Source of the DNA: WHSP01 sp040905505
GTDB taxonomy: Bacteria > Gemmatimonadota > Gemmatimonadetes > Longimicrobiales > Longimicrobiaceae
Assembly: GCA_040905505.1 (NCBI GenBank)
Contig: JBBDRL010000002.1
Span: forward strand, 1 to 64,000
Reading direction: 5' to 3'
Length of the DNA: 64,000 nt
Part shown: one piece after another, positions 1-8,656 of the stretch
Numbering within the stretch: position 1 is the stretch's first letter
How the letters are laid out: every line of letters starts with the position of its first letter
Position numbers and translations under genes: made by a program
The notes under the pieces: generated by a model
The model's database searches: none
Told to the model about the DNA's origin: nothing
What the model saw: the letters and a program-made list of their open reading frames with translations, nothing else

Positions 1-1
1 C

Positions 2-24
2 CTGAGCGGGCTCCGCCCGCTCAG
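2..24 (-). terminator. Hairpin overlapping the pilB stop codon
   Basis: A perfect 9-bp stem (CTGAGCGGG with CCCGCTCAG) closes a 5-nt loop and overlaps the stop codon of the pilus ATPase gene. It could terminate transcription of that minus-strand gene, but the sequence where a U-tract would lie is outside the window. Confidence 0.45.
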
Positions 25-1733
25 CCGGCCGCTGTTTCCTTCAACACCTCTTCCAGTGTCGTCACTCCCCGCCTCACCTTCAGCATCCCGTCCGTCCTCA
101 GCGTCAGCATCCCTTCGCTGACGGCCTGCTCGCGCAGGTCGGGGGTCGAGGCGCCCTGAAGGATCATGCGGCGTAGCGCGGGCGACATGGCCATCACCTC
201 ATAGAGGCCCTGGCGGCCCTTGTAGCCGCTGCCGGAGCAGTCGTCACAGCCGCGACCGCGGTAGAAGGTGATGTCGTCGTCCTCGTCGACGAGCTGCGCC
301 GCGGACATGTACTCCTCGGGGTAGGTGACCTCTTCCTTGCACTTGCTGCAGATCCGCCGGACCAGCCGCTGCGCGGTGATCAGGTTGACCGCGGAGGCCA
401 CGTTGAACGGCTCGATGCCCATGTCGATCATACGCGTGACGGTCGACGGCGCGTCGTTGGTATGCAGCGTCGAGAGCACGAGGTGACCCGTGAGCGCGGC
501 CTTGATGGCGATCGACCCGGTCTCGATGTCGCGGATCTCACCGACCATGATCACGTTCGGGTCCTGCCGCAGGAACGCACGCAGCGCCTTCGCGAAGTCC
601 ATCCCGATCTCCGGCCGGACCTGTACCTGGTTGATCCCCTCCAGGTTGTACTCGACCGGGTCCTCGGCCGTCAGGATGTTCACTTCATTCGTGTTGATCC
701 GCGACAGCGCCGAGTAGAGCGTCGTCGTCTTACCCGAACCCGTCGGGCCCGTGACGAGCACCATCCCGTACGGGTTCAGGATCGCCCGCATGAAGTCGCT
801 TTGCGCCTTTTCCTCCATCCCGAACGACTCGAGATCGAGCGTCAGATTCCCCTTGTCGAGAATTCGCAGGACGATCTTCTCCCCGAACAGCGTCGGCAGG
901 GTGGAAACACGGAAGTCGATCACCCGCTTGCCGATCCGCAGCTTGATGCGCCCGTCCTGCGGCATCCGGCGCTCGGCGATGTTGAGGTCCGAGAGGATCT
1001 TGAAGCGCGAGATGAGCGCCGCCTTCAGCTTCGGGGGCGGCCGCATGATTTCCTGAAGCACGCCGTCGATCCGGTAGCGGACACGCACTTCCTTCTCGTA
1101 GCACTCGAAGTGGATGTCCGACGCACCGCGCGCGACCGCGTCGTTGAGGATCCCGTTGATGAGCTTCACCACCGGCGCGTCCTCGACCTGCGCCTGAAGC
1201 GTTCCGACGCTCAGATCCTCTTCCTCCTCCTCCACCAGCTCGATCTCGCCCTCCAGATCGAACTGCTTGAGCAGATCCTGCATCCGCTCGTCTGCGACGT
1301 CGTACTCGCGCTCCACCACCTTGCGGAGCGTGAACTCCCCCGCGATCACCGGCTCGATCTCGAAGCGGGTGATGAACTTCAAGTCGTCGATCGCACCGAT
1401 GTCGCCGGGGTCGCTCATCGCCACCGTCAACGTCCGGCCGACACGCCGCAGCGGCACGACCAGGTGCCGTAGCGCCACATCCGCCGGAACCAGCTTCAAC
1501 AGCTTGGGGTCCAGTTTCGCACGGTCCAGGTCGACGGCCGGCACACGGTGCTGACGGGCAAGGGCCAGGGCCAGGTCGTGCTCGGCGATGAAGCCGAGCG
1601 ACACCAGGCTGTAGCCGATGCGCGTCCCGTTCGCCCGCGATTCCGCCAGCGCGCGATCGAGTTGCTCCCGGGTGATGAGACCGTCACGAATCAGCAGCTC
1701 GCCGATCCGCTCAGCCGATGCGACCACGGTCAT
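21..1733 (-). CDS. pilB: Type IV pilus / type II secretion assembly ATPase (PilB/GspE family)
   Basis: This 570-residue protein is a cytoplasmic secretion ATPase that would power pilus extension or type II secretion. Residues 1-150 form the MshEN-type N-terminal domain, followed by an acidic linker (ELVEEEEEDL) near residue 165. The Walker A motif GPTGSGKTT lies near residue 330, the Asp box and Walker B (VGEIRD) follow, and a four-cysteine zinc motif (CSKC ... CDDC) lies near residues 465-500. The length is normal for PilB. No other pilus genes are in the window, so PilB and GspE cannot be separated with certainty; the tetracysteine and MshEN domain occur in both. The next gene upstream on the same strand is a ComEA-like protein, which would suit a role in DNA uptake, though this link is inference. 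Confidence 0.9.
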   Translation of the reverse strand: MTVVASAERIGELLIRDGLITREQLDRALAESRANGTRIGYSLVSLGFIAEHDLALALARQHRVPAVDLDRAKLDPKLLKLVPADVALRHLVVPLRRVGRTLTVAMSDPGDIGAIDDLKFITRFEIEPVIAGEFTLRKVVEREYDVADERMQDLLKQFDLEGEIELVEEEEEDLSVGTLQAQVEDAPVVKLINGILNDAVARGASDIHFECYEKEVRVRYRIDGVLQEIMRPPPKLKAALISRFKILSDLNIAERRMPQDGRIKLRIGKRVIDFRVSTLPTLFGEKIVLRILDKGNLTLDLESFGMEEKAQSDFMRAILNPYGMVLVTGPTGSGKTTTLYSALSRINTNEVNILTAEDPVEYNLEGINQVQVRPEIGMDFAKALRAFLRQDPNVIMVGEIRDIETGSIAIKAALTGHLVLSTLHTNDAPSTVTRMIDMGIEPFNVASAVNLITAQRLVRRICSKCKEEVTYPEEYMSAAQLVDEDDDITFYRGRGCDDCSGSGYKGRQGLYEVMAMSPALRRMILQGASTPDLREQAVSEGMLTLRTDGMLKVRRGVTTLEEVLKETAAG

Positions 1734-1793
1734 AAACGAAGGTTTTAGGATATGAAAGGTGGAACAGGCAAATTACCCGCACCCCCAATAGTG

Positions 1794-2453
1794 TCAAGGC
1801 CCGAGCCGCCCGGCGGACTCCAGCCGCCCGCGCAACGCCGGCCCGATCCCCGTGACATTTTCCAGTTCCGAGAAATTTCCGAACTGCCCGTTCGCTCTCC
1901 GATAGGCGACGATCCGATCCGCGATCACCGGCCCCACTCCCGGAAGCGTCTGGAGCGCCTCGGCGTCCGCCCGGTTGATGTCGATCTGTCTACCCGTCAG
2001 CCGGTTACGGGTGCCCACCGCGGCGGGCGTCCTGATCTGCAGGTAAGGTGCGATGCCCTCCAGGACGGCCGGACCGATCCCCGGAACGCCGAGCAGGTCG
2101 TCGGGCGTGCGAAAGCCTCCGGCGGCCCGGCGGTACGAGACGATCCGCTCGGCCAGCGACGGCCCGATCCGCGGCAGCCGGGCGAGCTGCTCAGCCGCGG
2201 CGGTATTGGGGTCGATCCGCTCTCCCGGTTCCAGCGGCGCGTCCCTGACGCGAGCACGCTCCAGCTCCCGCTCCACCTGTCTCCTGAGCGGAGAGTCGGA
2301 GCCGGTATTCAAAGTATCGGCCGCTTCAGCGCTGTACTCCAGTCCCGCCCGCAGGTCGGCCCGGTACATGACATGCCGCCCGATGGCCCCGCTGGTCAGG
2401 AGAATCGCGAGAACCAGGAGGGCGGTGCGCTCCTGCGGGGTGAGGGGGAGCAT
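1794..2453 (-). CDS. ComEA-like helix-hairpin-helix DNA-binding protein
   Basis: A 219-residue protein with one N-terminal membrane segment (about residues 9-25, ALLVLAILLTSGAIG) and then two helix-hairpin-helix pairs. Each pair carries the ComEA-type core, for example LPRIGPSLAERIVSYR near residue 95 and LPGVGPVIADRIVAYR near residue 170, both preceded by D(P/I)N-A, and each is followed by a second GIGP hairpin. The domains bind double-stranded DNA without sequence preference; in ComEA they act in the periplasm during DNA uptake. Anchoring by an N-terminal helix fits that location. It lies 60 bp upstream of the pilus ATPase on the same strand, which supports a competence link. ComEA proper is usually shorter with one HhH pair, so only a family-level name is given. 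Confidence 0.8.
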   Translation of the reverse strand: MLPLTPQERTALLVLAILLTSGAIGRHVMYRADLRAGLEYSAEAADTLNTGSDSPLRRQVERELERARVRDAPLEPGERIDPNTAAAEQLARLPRIGPSLAERIVSYRRAAGGFRTPDDLLGVPGIGPAVLEGIAPYLQIRTPAAVGTRNRLTGRQIDINRADAEALQTLPGVGPVIADRIVAYRRANGQFGNFSELENVTGIGPALRGRLESAGRLGP

Positions 2454-2462
2454 GGGGGAGAA

Positions 2463-2685
2463 GCTATCGGCTATCGGCTGTCAGCTATCGGCTCGGGATG
2501 ATCACGAGATAACTTCATCTTTGAACTCGCGATTCGCTCCGCCATAGCCACCTGAATTCGGCGGTTCCGGCACGCGCGCACCCAATCCCCCGCTCCGGTG
2601 TAGTACCCCGGCGATCGCCCAAACCGGCGGCAGCACCCGTCACCGAGCACCGCTGTCCGATAGCCGATAGCCGATAGCCGATAGC
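2463..2685. repeat. Paired heptamer arrays, unit GCTATCG / CGATAGC (locus A)
   Basis: Between the divergent starts of the ComEA-like gene and lptF, positions 2463-2493 hold about four copies of GCTATCG and positions 2655-2685 hold four copies of the reverse complement CGATAGC. A unique spacer of about 160 bp separates them, so the arms could pair as a long stem. The right arm ends 11 bp before the lptF start and the left arm begins 10 bp before the other start. Nothing else was recognised in this 242-bp intergenic region. Confidence 0.85.
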
Positions 2686-2695
2686 TTTTTCCCCC

Positions 2696-4168
2696 ATGAC
2701 CGTCCTCACCCGATACCTGCTGCGGGCCCACATCGGGCCGTTCCTGTTCGCCTTCGTGGCGTTGACGGGGGTGATCCTGATCAACACGCTCGCCAAGGAG
2801 CTGGCGAATCTTGCCGGCAAGGGGCTGCCGTTGGAGGTGGTCTTCGAGTTCTTCGTGTTGTCGCTGCCGGCGAACATCGCGTTGACGTTGCCGATGGCGG
2901 TGCTGGTCGCGGTGCTGTACACCTTTTCGACGCTGGCGGCGGAGAACGAGATCACGGCGCTCCGAGCGAGTGGGGTCGACCTGCGCCGCGTCGCGCTGCC
3001 CCTGGTGGTTTCCGCGGCGATCGTCGCCCTGGCGATGGTCTGGTTCAGCGATCGGGTGCTGCCGGCGGCGAATTACCGCTGGAGGGTGCTGATGACCGAC
3101 GTGGCGGCGACGCGGCCGCTCCTGGCCCTGCGGCCGCAGACGATCAACCCGATCCGGACGAACGACGGTTCGACGCCCTACTACTTGGAGGCAGACGAGA
3201 TCGAGACGGAGACGGGTATGATGCGGGACGTCGCCATCTACGACGTGAGCGATCCACGCGTCACGCGAACGATCAACGCGGATTCCGGTCGCATGGTCAT
3301 GAACGCCACGCGCACCGACCTGCTGCTCACCCTGTACGACGGAGACATCCGCGAGGTCGATTTCAACGAGATGGCGAATTTTCAGGTCATCGAGTTCGGA
3401 CAGCAGGTGATGCGCGTCGAGGGGGTCTCCGACCGGCTGGAACGCACGGGGGAATCGGAGTTCAGGACCGACCGCGACATGACGATCGCGATGATGCGCG
3501 AGCGCGTCGACACGTTGCGGAGTGAGCTCCAGACGCTCGTCGCGGAACAGGCCGGCGCCACTGACGATGCGAGCGGCGCTACCGAGGGAGCCGATGGCGA
3601 AGCTGGCGCTGCGCGTCGCTCGAGGCGCGGTGGGAGCGGTTCATCCGAAGCGCTCGCGGCCGCCACGCTCGCGTCCTCTACCGGATCGATGGACAGCGGA
3701 TCACGGCCGGCGCAGGGTGCCCCGAGTCAGGACGATCTCATACGGGCCGAGGAACAGCGCTACACACAGGGACGCATCCGCACCCTCCAGGGCCAGATCC
3801 GCGAGTTCCAGGTCGAGATCCAGAAGAAGTTCTCGATCGCGGCGGCGACGCTCGTCTTCGTCCTGATCGGCATCCCCATCGCCCTCCGCTTCCCACGGGG
3901 CGGGATCGGGATGGTGATCGGCGTGAGCCTCGCCATCTTCGGGATCTATTACGTCGGCCTGATCGGCGGTGAGACGCTCGGCGACGGCGGGTACATTCCA
4001 CCGGGAATCGCGATGTGGGCGACGAACATCGTCTTCGGGGTGCTCGGTTTCGTCGGGTTCATGCGACTTGGGCACGAGCAGGGGACCGGGAGGGGCGGCG
4101 GCTGGGGCGAGGTGCCGCGATGGCTGCGGCTGGGCCGGTGGCGGGATGCGAGGGGTGAGGCGGCGTGA
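2696..4168 (+). CDS. lptF: LPS export permease LptF (YjgP/YjgQ family)
   Basis: LptF and LptG form the inner-membrane permease that, with ATPase LptB, extracts lipopolysaccharide and passes it to the LptC/A bridge. The protein begins LTRYLLRAHIGPFLFAF, the usual family start, with three membrane helices in the first ~130 residues, a periplasmic beta-jellyroll region (about 140-260) and further helices from about residue 385 (FSIAAATLVFVLIGIPIALRF). At 490 residues it is about 120 longer than E. coli LptF. The excess is a low-complexity Ala/Gly/Ser/Asp stretch and predicted helix at about residues 270-380, just before the C-terminal membrane bundle. lptG overlaps it by 4 bp (GTGA), so the two are translationally coupled. 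LptF versus LptG is assigned by gene order. Confidence 0.9.
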   Translation: MTVLTRYLLRAHIGPFLFAFVALTGVILINTLAKELANLAGKGLPLEVVFEFFVLSLPANIALTLPMAVLVAVLYTFSTLAAENEITALRASGVDLRRVALPLVVSAAIVALAMVWFSDRVLPAANYRWRVLMTDVAATRPLLALRPQTINPIRTNDGSTPYYLEADEIETETGMMRDVAIYDVSDPRVTRTINADSGRMVMNATRTDLLLTLYDGDIREVDFNEMANFQVIEFGQQVMRVEGVSDRLERTGESEFRTDRDMTIAMMRERVDTLRSELQTLVAEQAGATDDASGATEGADGEAGAARRSRRGGSGSSEALAAATLASSTGSMDSGSRPAQGAPSQDDLIRAEEQRYTQGRIRTLQGQIREFQVEIQKKFSIAAATLVFVLIGIPIALRFPRGGIGMVIGVSLAIFGIYYVGLIGGETLGDGGYIPPGIAMWATNIVFGVLGFVGFMRLGHEQGTGRGGGWGEVPRWLRLGRWRDARGEAA

Positions 4169-5235
4169 AGATTCTCGATCGCTATCTCGCGCGGCAGTTC
4201 CTCGTGACCTTCGTCCTGCTCGTCCTGGCGCTGCCATTCCTGTTCCTGATCACGGACCTGACCGATCAGCTGGACAACTACCTGGCGCGCGGCGTCGGGC
4301 TTCAGGCGGTGGCGATCTCCTACGTCTACTACATCCCGCAACTGGTCTTCTGGGGATTCCCGATCGCGGCGCTGATCGCGACCGTCTTCACGATCGGCAA
4401 CATGACGCGCCACCAGGAGATCGCGGCGGCCAAGGCAGGCGGGGTCAGCTTCTATCGCCTCGCGACGCCGGTCATCCTGCTCGCTGCGCTCCTGAGCGTT
4501 GCGGCCGTCGGCATCGGCGAGGTGGTGCCGGTCGCGAACCAGAAGAGGTCGCAAGCCCTGGGCGAGCGCGACAGGTTCGCCAGCCCCTACCGTATGAACC
4601 TCGTATTCCGCACCGAGGACAACCGCACGCTCTCGGCGAACCGGCTCAACGCAGAGGCGCGCGAGATGACCAACGTCGTCCTCGAGAGCCGCGACCCCGA
4701 GAACTCCCTCTGGATCAGCAAGGCGGGATCGCTGGCGATGTGGTACCCCGAAGAGGGCTGGCTGCTGCGCGACGGCTACGTCCGCTGGATCGAGGACTCC
4801 GGCGAGGAGTCGACGATGCGCTTCGGCGCACTCCGCCTCCCGGAGCTCGAGGAGACTCCGGACGATCTACTCACGACGTCGAAGGAACCCGACGAGATGC
4901 GGTACCGCGAGCTCGAGCGGTTCATCCGCACCATCGAGCGCTCGGGCGCCGACTCCAGCGAGTTCCAGGTCCACCTCGCCCAGAAGGTCGCCCTGCCTCT
5001 TGCCCTGCTCGTCATCGTCCTCTTCGGGGCCCCCCTCGCCACCAGCTCGCAGCGCGGCGGCACTGCTTTCGGCGTGGGTATCAGCCTCGCCGTCACCATG
5101 ATCTACCTGATGCTCTTCAAGGTCGGCGAGGCCGTCGGCGCCAGCGGCGCGGTCCACCCACAAGTAGCAGCTTGGGCGCCGAATGTCCTCTTCCTAGTAG
5201 CCGGGATTTTTCTCTTCTGGAAGGTGAGGACTTGA
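4165..5235 (+). CDS. lptG: LPS export permease LptG (YjgP/YjgQ family)
   Basis: The second subunit of the lipopolysaccharide-export permease, 356 residues, close to the family norm. It starts KILDRYLARQFLVTFVLL, has N-terminal helices up to about residue 125, a periplasmic domain at about 130-270, and C-terminal helices from KVALPLALLVIVLFGAPLA onward. The GTG start overlaps the lptF stop as GTGA. It lacks the long insertion seen in LptF. Both are inner-membrane proteins acting with LptB, whose gene is not in the window. The stop codon lies at the edge of a degenerate heptamer array. Confidence 0.92.
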   Translation: MKILDRYLARQFLVTFVLLVLALPFLFLITDLTDQLDNYLARGVGLQAVAISYVYYIPQLVFWGFPIAALIATVFTIGNMTRHQEIAAAKAGGVSFYRLATPVILLAALLSVAAVGIGEVVPVANQKRSQALGERDRFASPYRMNLVFRTEDNRTLSANRLNAEAREMTNVVLESRDPENSLWISKAGSLAMWYPEEGWLLRDGYVRWIEDSGEESTMRFGALRLPELEETPDDLLTTSKEPDEMRYRELERFIRTIERSGADSSEFQVHLAQKVALPLALLVIVLFGAPLATSSQRGGTAFGVGISLAVTMIYLMLFKVGEAVGASGAVHPQVAAWAPNVLFLVAGIFLFWKVRT

Positions 5236-5360
5236 TTCTGAATTTTGCATTTTGAATCGAACGGCACGGCAACCTCGGCATGTCGTCGTCTCCGACGATC
5301 CATGGTTGCCACCTAAGTGATTACGACCCCGCCTAATTCAAAAGTCACAATTCAAAATTT
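5235..5360. repeat. Degenerate paired heptamer arrays, TTTTGAA type (locus B)
   Basis: AT-rich arms at about 5235-5259 and 5336-5360 contain imperfect 7-nt steps of TGAATTTT-like sequence in inverted orientation, with about 75 bp of unique sequence between. The region lies between the stop codons of convergent lptG and hisF. The arms are more degenerate than at other loci, so the assignment rests partly on the resemblance to loci C and J. Confidence 0.6.
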
Positions 5361-5363
5361 CCG

Positions 5364-6133
<770 letters not shown>

Positions 6134-6137
<4 letters not shown>

Positions 6138-7006
6138 GAAAGCTCCTTCAGCCGCTGCAGCAGCCCGGGCGTCGGCTCGGCCCGGTAGACCGACTCGACC
6201 GGGCCGCGCAGCAACACTTGCCATTCGTGCCCGACGGTGACGTGGAGTTCGCCACCGGGCATTCTGACGCGCACCTCTCGCTCCTGCACTAGGCCGCGCC
6301 GCACCGCCACCGCGGCGACCGCGCAGGCGCTCGACCCCGAGGCCAGCGTCTCTCCCGCGCCGCGCTCCCACACGAACGCCTCGACCTCGCCGGGCCCCGC
6401 CGGCCGTGCGAACTGGACGTTGGTTCCACGCGCGAACCATGGATGCGTGGCGATCTCCGGGCCTCGTCTTCGCATGTCCTCCACGACCAGGTCGTCTTCG
6501 AAGCAGACGCAGTGCGGGTTCCCGATCGAGACGGTGTTGATCGACACCCGGTCTCCACCCGGCAGCTCCAGGATCTCCCCATCGACCTCCCGGTCCGGGC
6601 CCTGGAGCCCGACAGCCGAGCTCCTGAAGGAGGCCGTCCCCATCTCCACCTCGACCAGTGCCACCCCACCACTGCCCATTTCGAGGATCTCGAGCGTCAC
6701 GACGCCGCCTTGCGTCTCGACCGAGAACGCCCCCCCGACCTCGACCGCACCCTCGTCGAAGAGATAGGCCGCGAAGATCCTCAGTCCGTTGCCGCTCTTC
6801 TCCGCTTCACTTCCGTCGGGGTTGTAGATCCGGATTCCGAAATCGGCGACTCTGGAGTCCACCCACACCAGCACCCCATCCGACCCCATCCCCCGGTTCC
6901 GATCGCACAGCAGGCGAACCACCGGCGGGCTCAGCTCCACCGGCAGTGCCGTCTCCGCGATCGCCAGGTAGTCATTCCCCAGCCCATGCGCCTTGAGCCA
7001 TTGCAT
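6134..7006 (-). CDS. dapF: Diaminopimelate epimerase-like protein with both catalytic Cys replaced by Ser
   Basis: DapF interconverts LL- and meso-diaminopimelate for lysine and peptidoglycan synthesis by a two-cysteine, two-base mechanism. This 290-residue protein keeps the DAP-binding signature: GLGNDY near residue 9, NPDGSEAEKSGNGLR near 70, GNPHC near 160, GTNVQF near 190 and ERGAGETLASGSSAC near 215. In the family the first motif is CGNG and the last is ACGTGA; here both cysteines are serines (codons AGC and TCG, read directly). Thus binding residues are kept but both acid/base thiols are gone. It may be a weak epimerase, may use serine, or may act on another substrate. It lies between hisH and hisF, a place often held by hisA. 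dapA and dapB are elsewhere in the window, so the DAP pathway is present. Confidence 0.85.
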
Positions 7007-7009
7007 GGC

Positions 7010-7168
7010 TAATTCTGAATTGTGAATTGTGAATCCTGAATGGTCGGCAAACCGGCATCTCGAAGTTGCCGATCGCCTTCGCGCCCCGTCGGATTCGGAC
7101 GGGCTCCGGTACCACTGCCGTCGCCGTTCAATTCAAGATTCACAATTCACAATTCACAATTCACAATT
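7010..7168. repeat. Paired heptamer arrays, unit TGAATTG / ATTCACA (locus C)
   Basis: Between the dapF start and the hisH stop, positions 7010-7043 step through TGAATTG and TGAATCC-like heptamers, and positions 7128-7168 hold about four copies of ATTCACA, the inverted equivalent. The spacer is about 85 bp. The left arm ends four bases before the dapF ATG and leaves no room for a clear Shine-Dalgarno sequence. Confidence 0.85.
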
Positions 7169-7197
7169 GGACCCGTCATCCTGCGGAACATCTCCGG

Positions 7198-7827
7198 CTA
7201 CAGGCGCGCGAAGTTGCGCAGGATGGCGAGTCCGTCTTCCTGGCTCTTCTCCGGGTGGAACTGGATGCCCCAGACGCATTCCCGGCCCACGATCGAGGCG
7301 AACTCCGCGTCGTAAGTACACTCGCCGAGGACCTGCTCGCCGTTGGCGTCGAGCTGCGCATAGGAGTGGACGTGGTAGAAATAGCGCGGTTCATCAGCGG
7401 CGACTTCCGCCAGGAGCGGGTCGTCCATCGCGCGAGGCGTGAAGCGCACGGCGTTCCAACCCACGTGGGGGAGTTGGAGGTCGGTCGGGATTCGCCGGAT
7501 CACGCCGGGGAGCAGTCCCAATCCGCGCGCCTCCGGCGCCTCCTCGCTGCCCTCGTAAAGGAGCTGCATGCCGACACAGATACCGAGGAACGGCCGCCCG
7601 GCCGCGACGACTTCCCGGACGGCGTCGGCAAGGCCGCTCTCCTCGAGCCGTCCGATGCACTGGCCGAAGTGACCCTGCCCCGGCAGGACCAGCCGGTCCG
7701 CGGAGCGGGCGACCTCGGGATCGGAGGTGAGCACAGCGTCGGCCCCCTCGTGCTCGAAGGCCTTCACCACCGACCGCAGGTTGCCGGCGCCATAGTCCAG
7801 CACGACGACCGATGGATGGGTCGTCAC
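7198..7827 (-). CDS. hisH: Imidazole glycerol phosphate synthase, glutamine amidotransferase subunit HisH
   Basis: HisH releases ammonia from glutamine and channels it to HisF. The protein is 209 residues with a GTG start that overlaps the hisB stop as GTGA. It begins with VVVLDYGAGNLRSV, has the oxyanion region PGQGHFGQC, the nucleophile Cys in FLGICVGMQLL near residue 85, and the His-Glu pair in GIQFHPEKSQ near residue 190. All triad residues are present. It is downstream of hisB and upstream of dapF and hisF on the minus strand. Confidence 0.96.
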   Translation of the reverse strand: MTTHPSVVVLDYGAGNLRSVVKAFEHEGADAVLTSDPEVARSADRLVLPGQGHFGQCIGRLEESGLADAVREVVAAGRPFLGICVGMQLLYEGSEEAPEARGLGLLPGVIRRIPTDLQLPHVGWNAVRFTPRAMDDPLLAEVAADEPRYFYHVHSYAQLDANGEQVLGECTYDAEFASIVGRECVWGIQFHPEKSQEDGLAILRNFARL

Positions 7828-8420
7828 AGCACGCCCTTGGTGGACGGGACCGTCGTGGCGCGCTCCGGGTCGATCCGCGTGGCACTGCCGAGCGCGCGCG
7901 CGGCGGCCTTGAAGGTGGCCTCCACGATGTGATGCGCGTTCACGCCACGAATGAGATCGAGGTGCAGTGTGATGCGGGCTTCGGTGGCGAAGGCGCGCCA
8001 GAACTCGGACGCGAGCGCAGAATCGAAGTCGCCGATCTTCGGCTGACCCGCCGGGATGTCCACCTCGTAGTGAAGGAACGGCCGGCCCGAGATGTCGACC
8101 ACCGCGCGCGCCACCGCCTCGTCCAGCGGCACCGTCGCATCGGCGAAGCGGACGATCCCCTTCTTGTCGCCGAGCGCCTCCAGAAAGGCGCCGCCAAGCA
8201 CGATTCCCACATCCTCGACGGTGTGGTGCGCGTCGATGTGCAGATCGCCGGCACACCTGACCCGCAGATCGAACCCGCCGTGGCGGGCGAGTGCTTCGAG
8301 CATGTGATCGAAAAACCCGATGCCGGTCTCAACCTCGCCGGCGCCCGTGCCGTCCAGCACGACTTCCACGTCGATCTCGGTCTCCCGTGTCTTCCGCTCG
8401 CGCTCCGCTCGCCGCGCCAT
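7824..8420 (-). CDS. hisB: Imidazoleglycerol-phosphate dehydratase HisB
   Basis: HisB dehydrates imidazole glycerol phosphate to imidazole acetol phosphate, using two manganese ions held by repeated histidine motifs. The 198-residue monofunctional form shows GIGFFDHML near residue 40, DLHIDAHHTVEDVGI near residue 65 and GVNAHHIVEATFKA near residue 165, which supply the metal ligands. There is no phosphatase domain, so this is not the enterobacterial fusion. The start MARRAERERKT was chosen because it begins the alignable region; sequence upstream is a non-conserved, proline/arginine-rich extension. The 3' end overlaps the hisH start by 4 bp. Confidence 0.95.
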   Translation of the reverse strand: MARRAERERKTRETEIDVEVVLDGTGAGEVETGIGFFDHMLEALARHGGFDLRVRCAGDLHIDAHHTVEDVGIVLGGAFLEALGDKKGIVRFADATVPLDEAVARAVVDISGRPFLHYEVDIPAGQPKIGDFDSALASEFWRAFATEARITLHLDLIRGVNAHHIVEATFKAAARALGSATRIDPERATTVPSTKGVL

Positions 8421-8593
8421 TTTCAACCCTCTGATTCGCGTTCCAGGGCCTCGGCCCGCCCACATCCCGCACCCCGCCTCATCCCGCCGTCTCGTCATCC
8501 CGACCCGCCGCGAGCAATTCGGACCTGATGTGCCGACAAGTACAGATCCTTCCCCTAACCCCGGGATGACAACCGCCCCCCGCACACTCGGCG

Positions 8594-8656
8594 GTCAACC
8601 GCCAACTGTTAACTGTCAACTGTTAACTATTAACTGTCGACTGTCGTCTGTCGACT
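8594..8656. repeat. Heptamer array, unit GTTAACT (locus D), running into hisC
   Basis: Nine successive 7-nt units of the form GTNAACT/GTCGACT run without interruption over 8594-8656. The last part is inside hisC and encodes its final residues and stop codon. The unit is nearly self-complementary, and no separate inverted arm was found in the remaining ~170 bp up to hisB, which otherwise holds nothing recognisable. Confidence 0.85.

Noticed and set aside
462..1472. Long plus-strand open frame opposite pilB
   Set aside because: A shadow of a GC-rich coding region, with Arg/His/Asp-rich composition; the minus strand encodes a full PilB with all motifs.
6138..6440. N-terminal extension of HisF upstream of 6137
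   Set aside because: It is the wrong frame of dapF; the ATGA overlap at 6134-6137 gives the family start.
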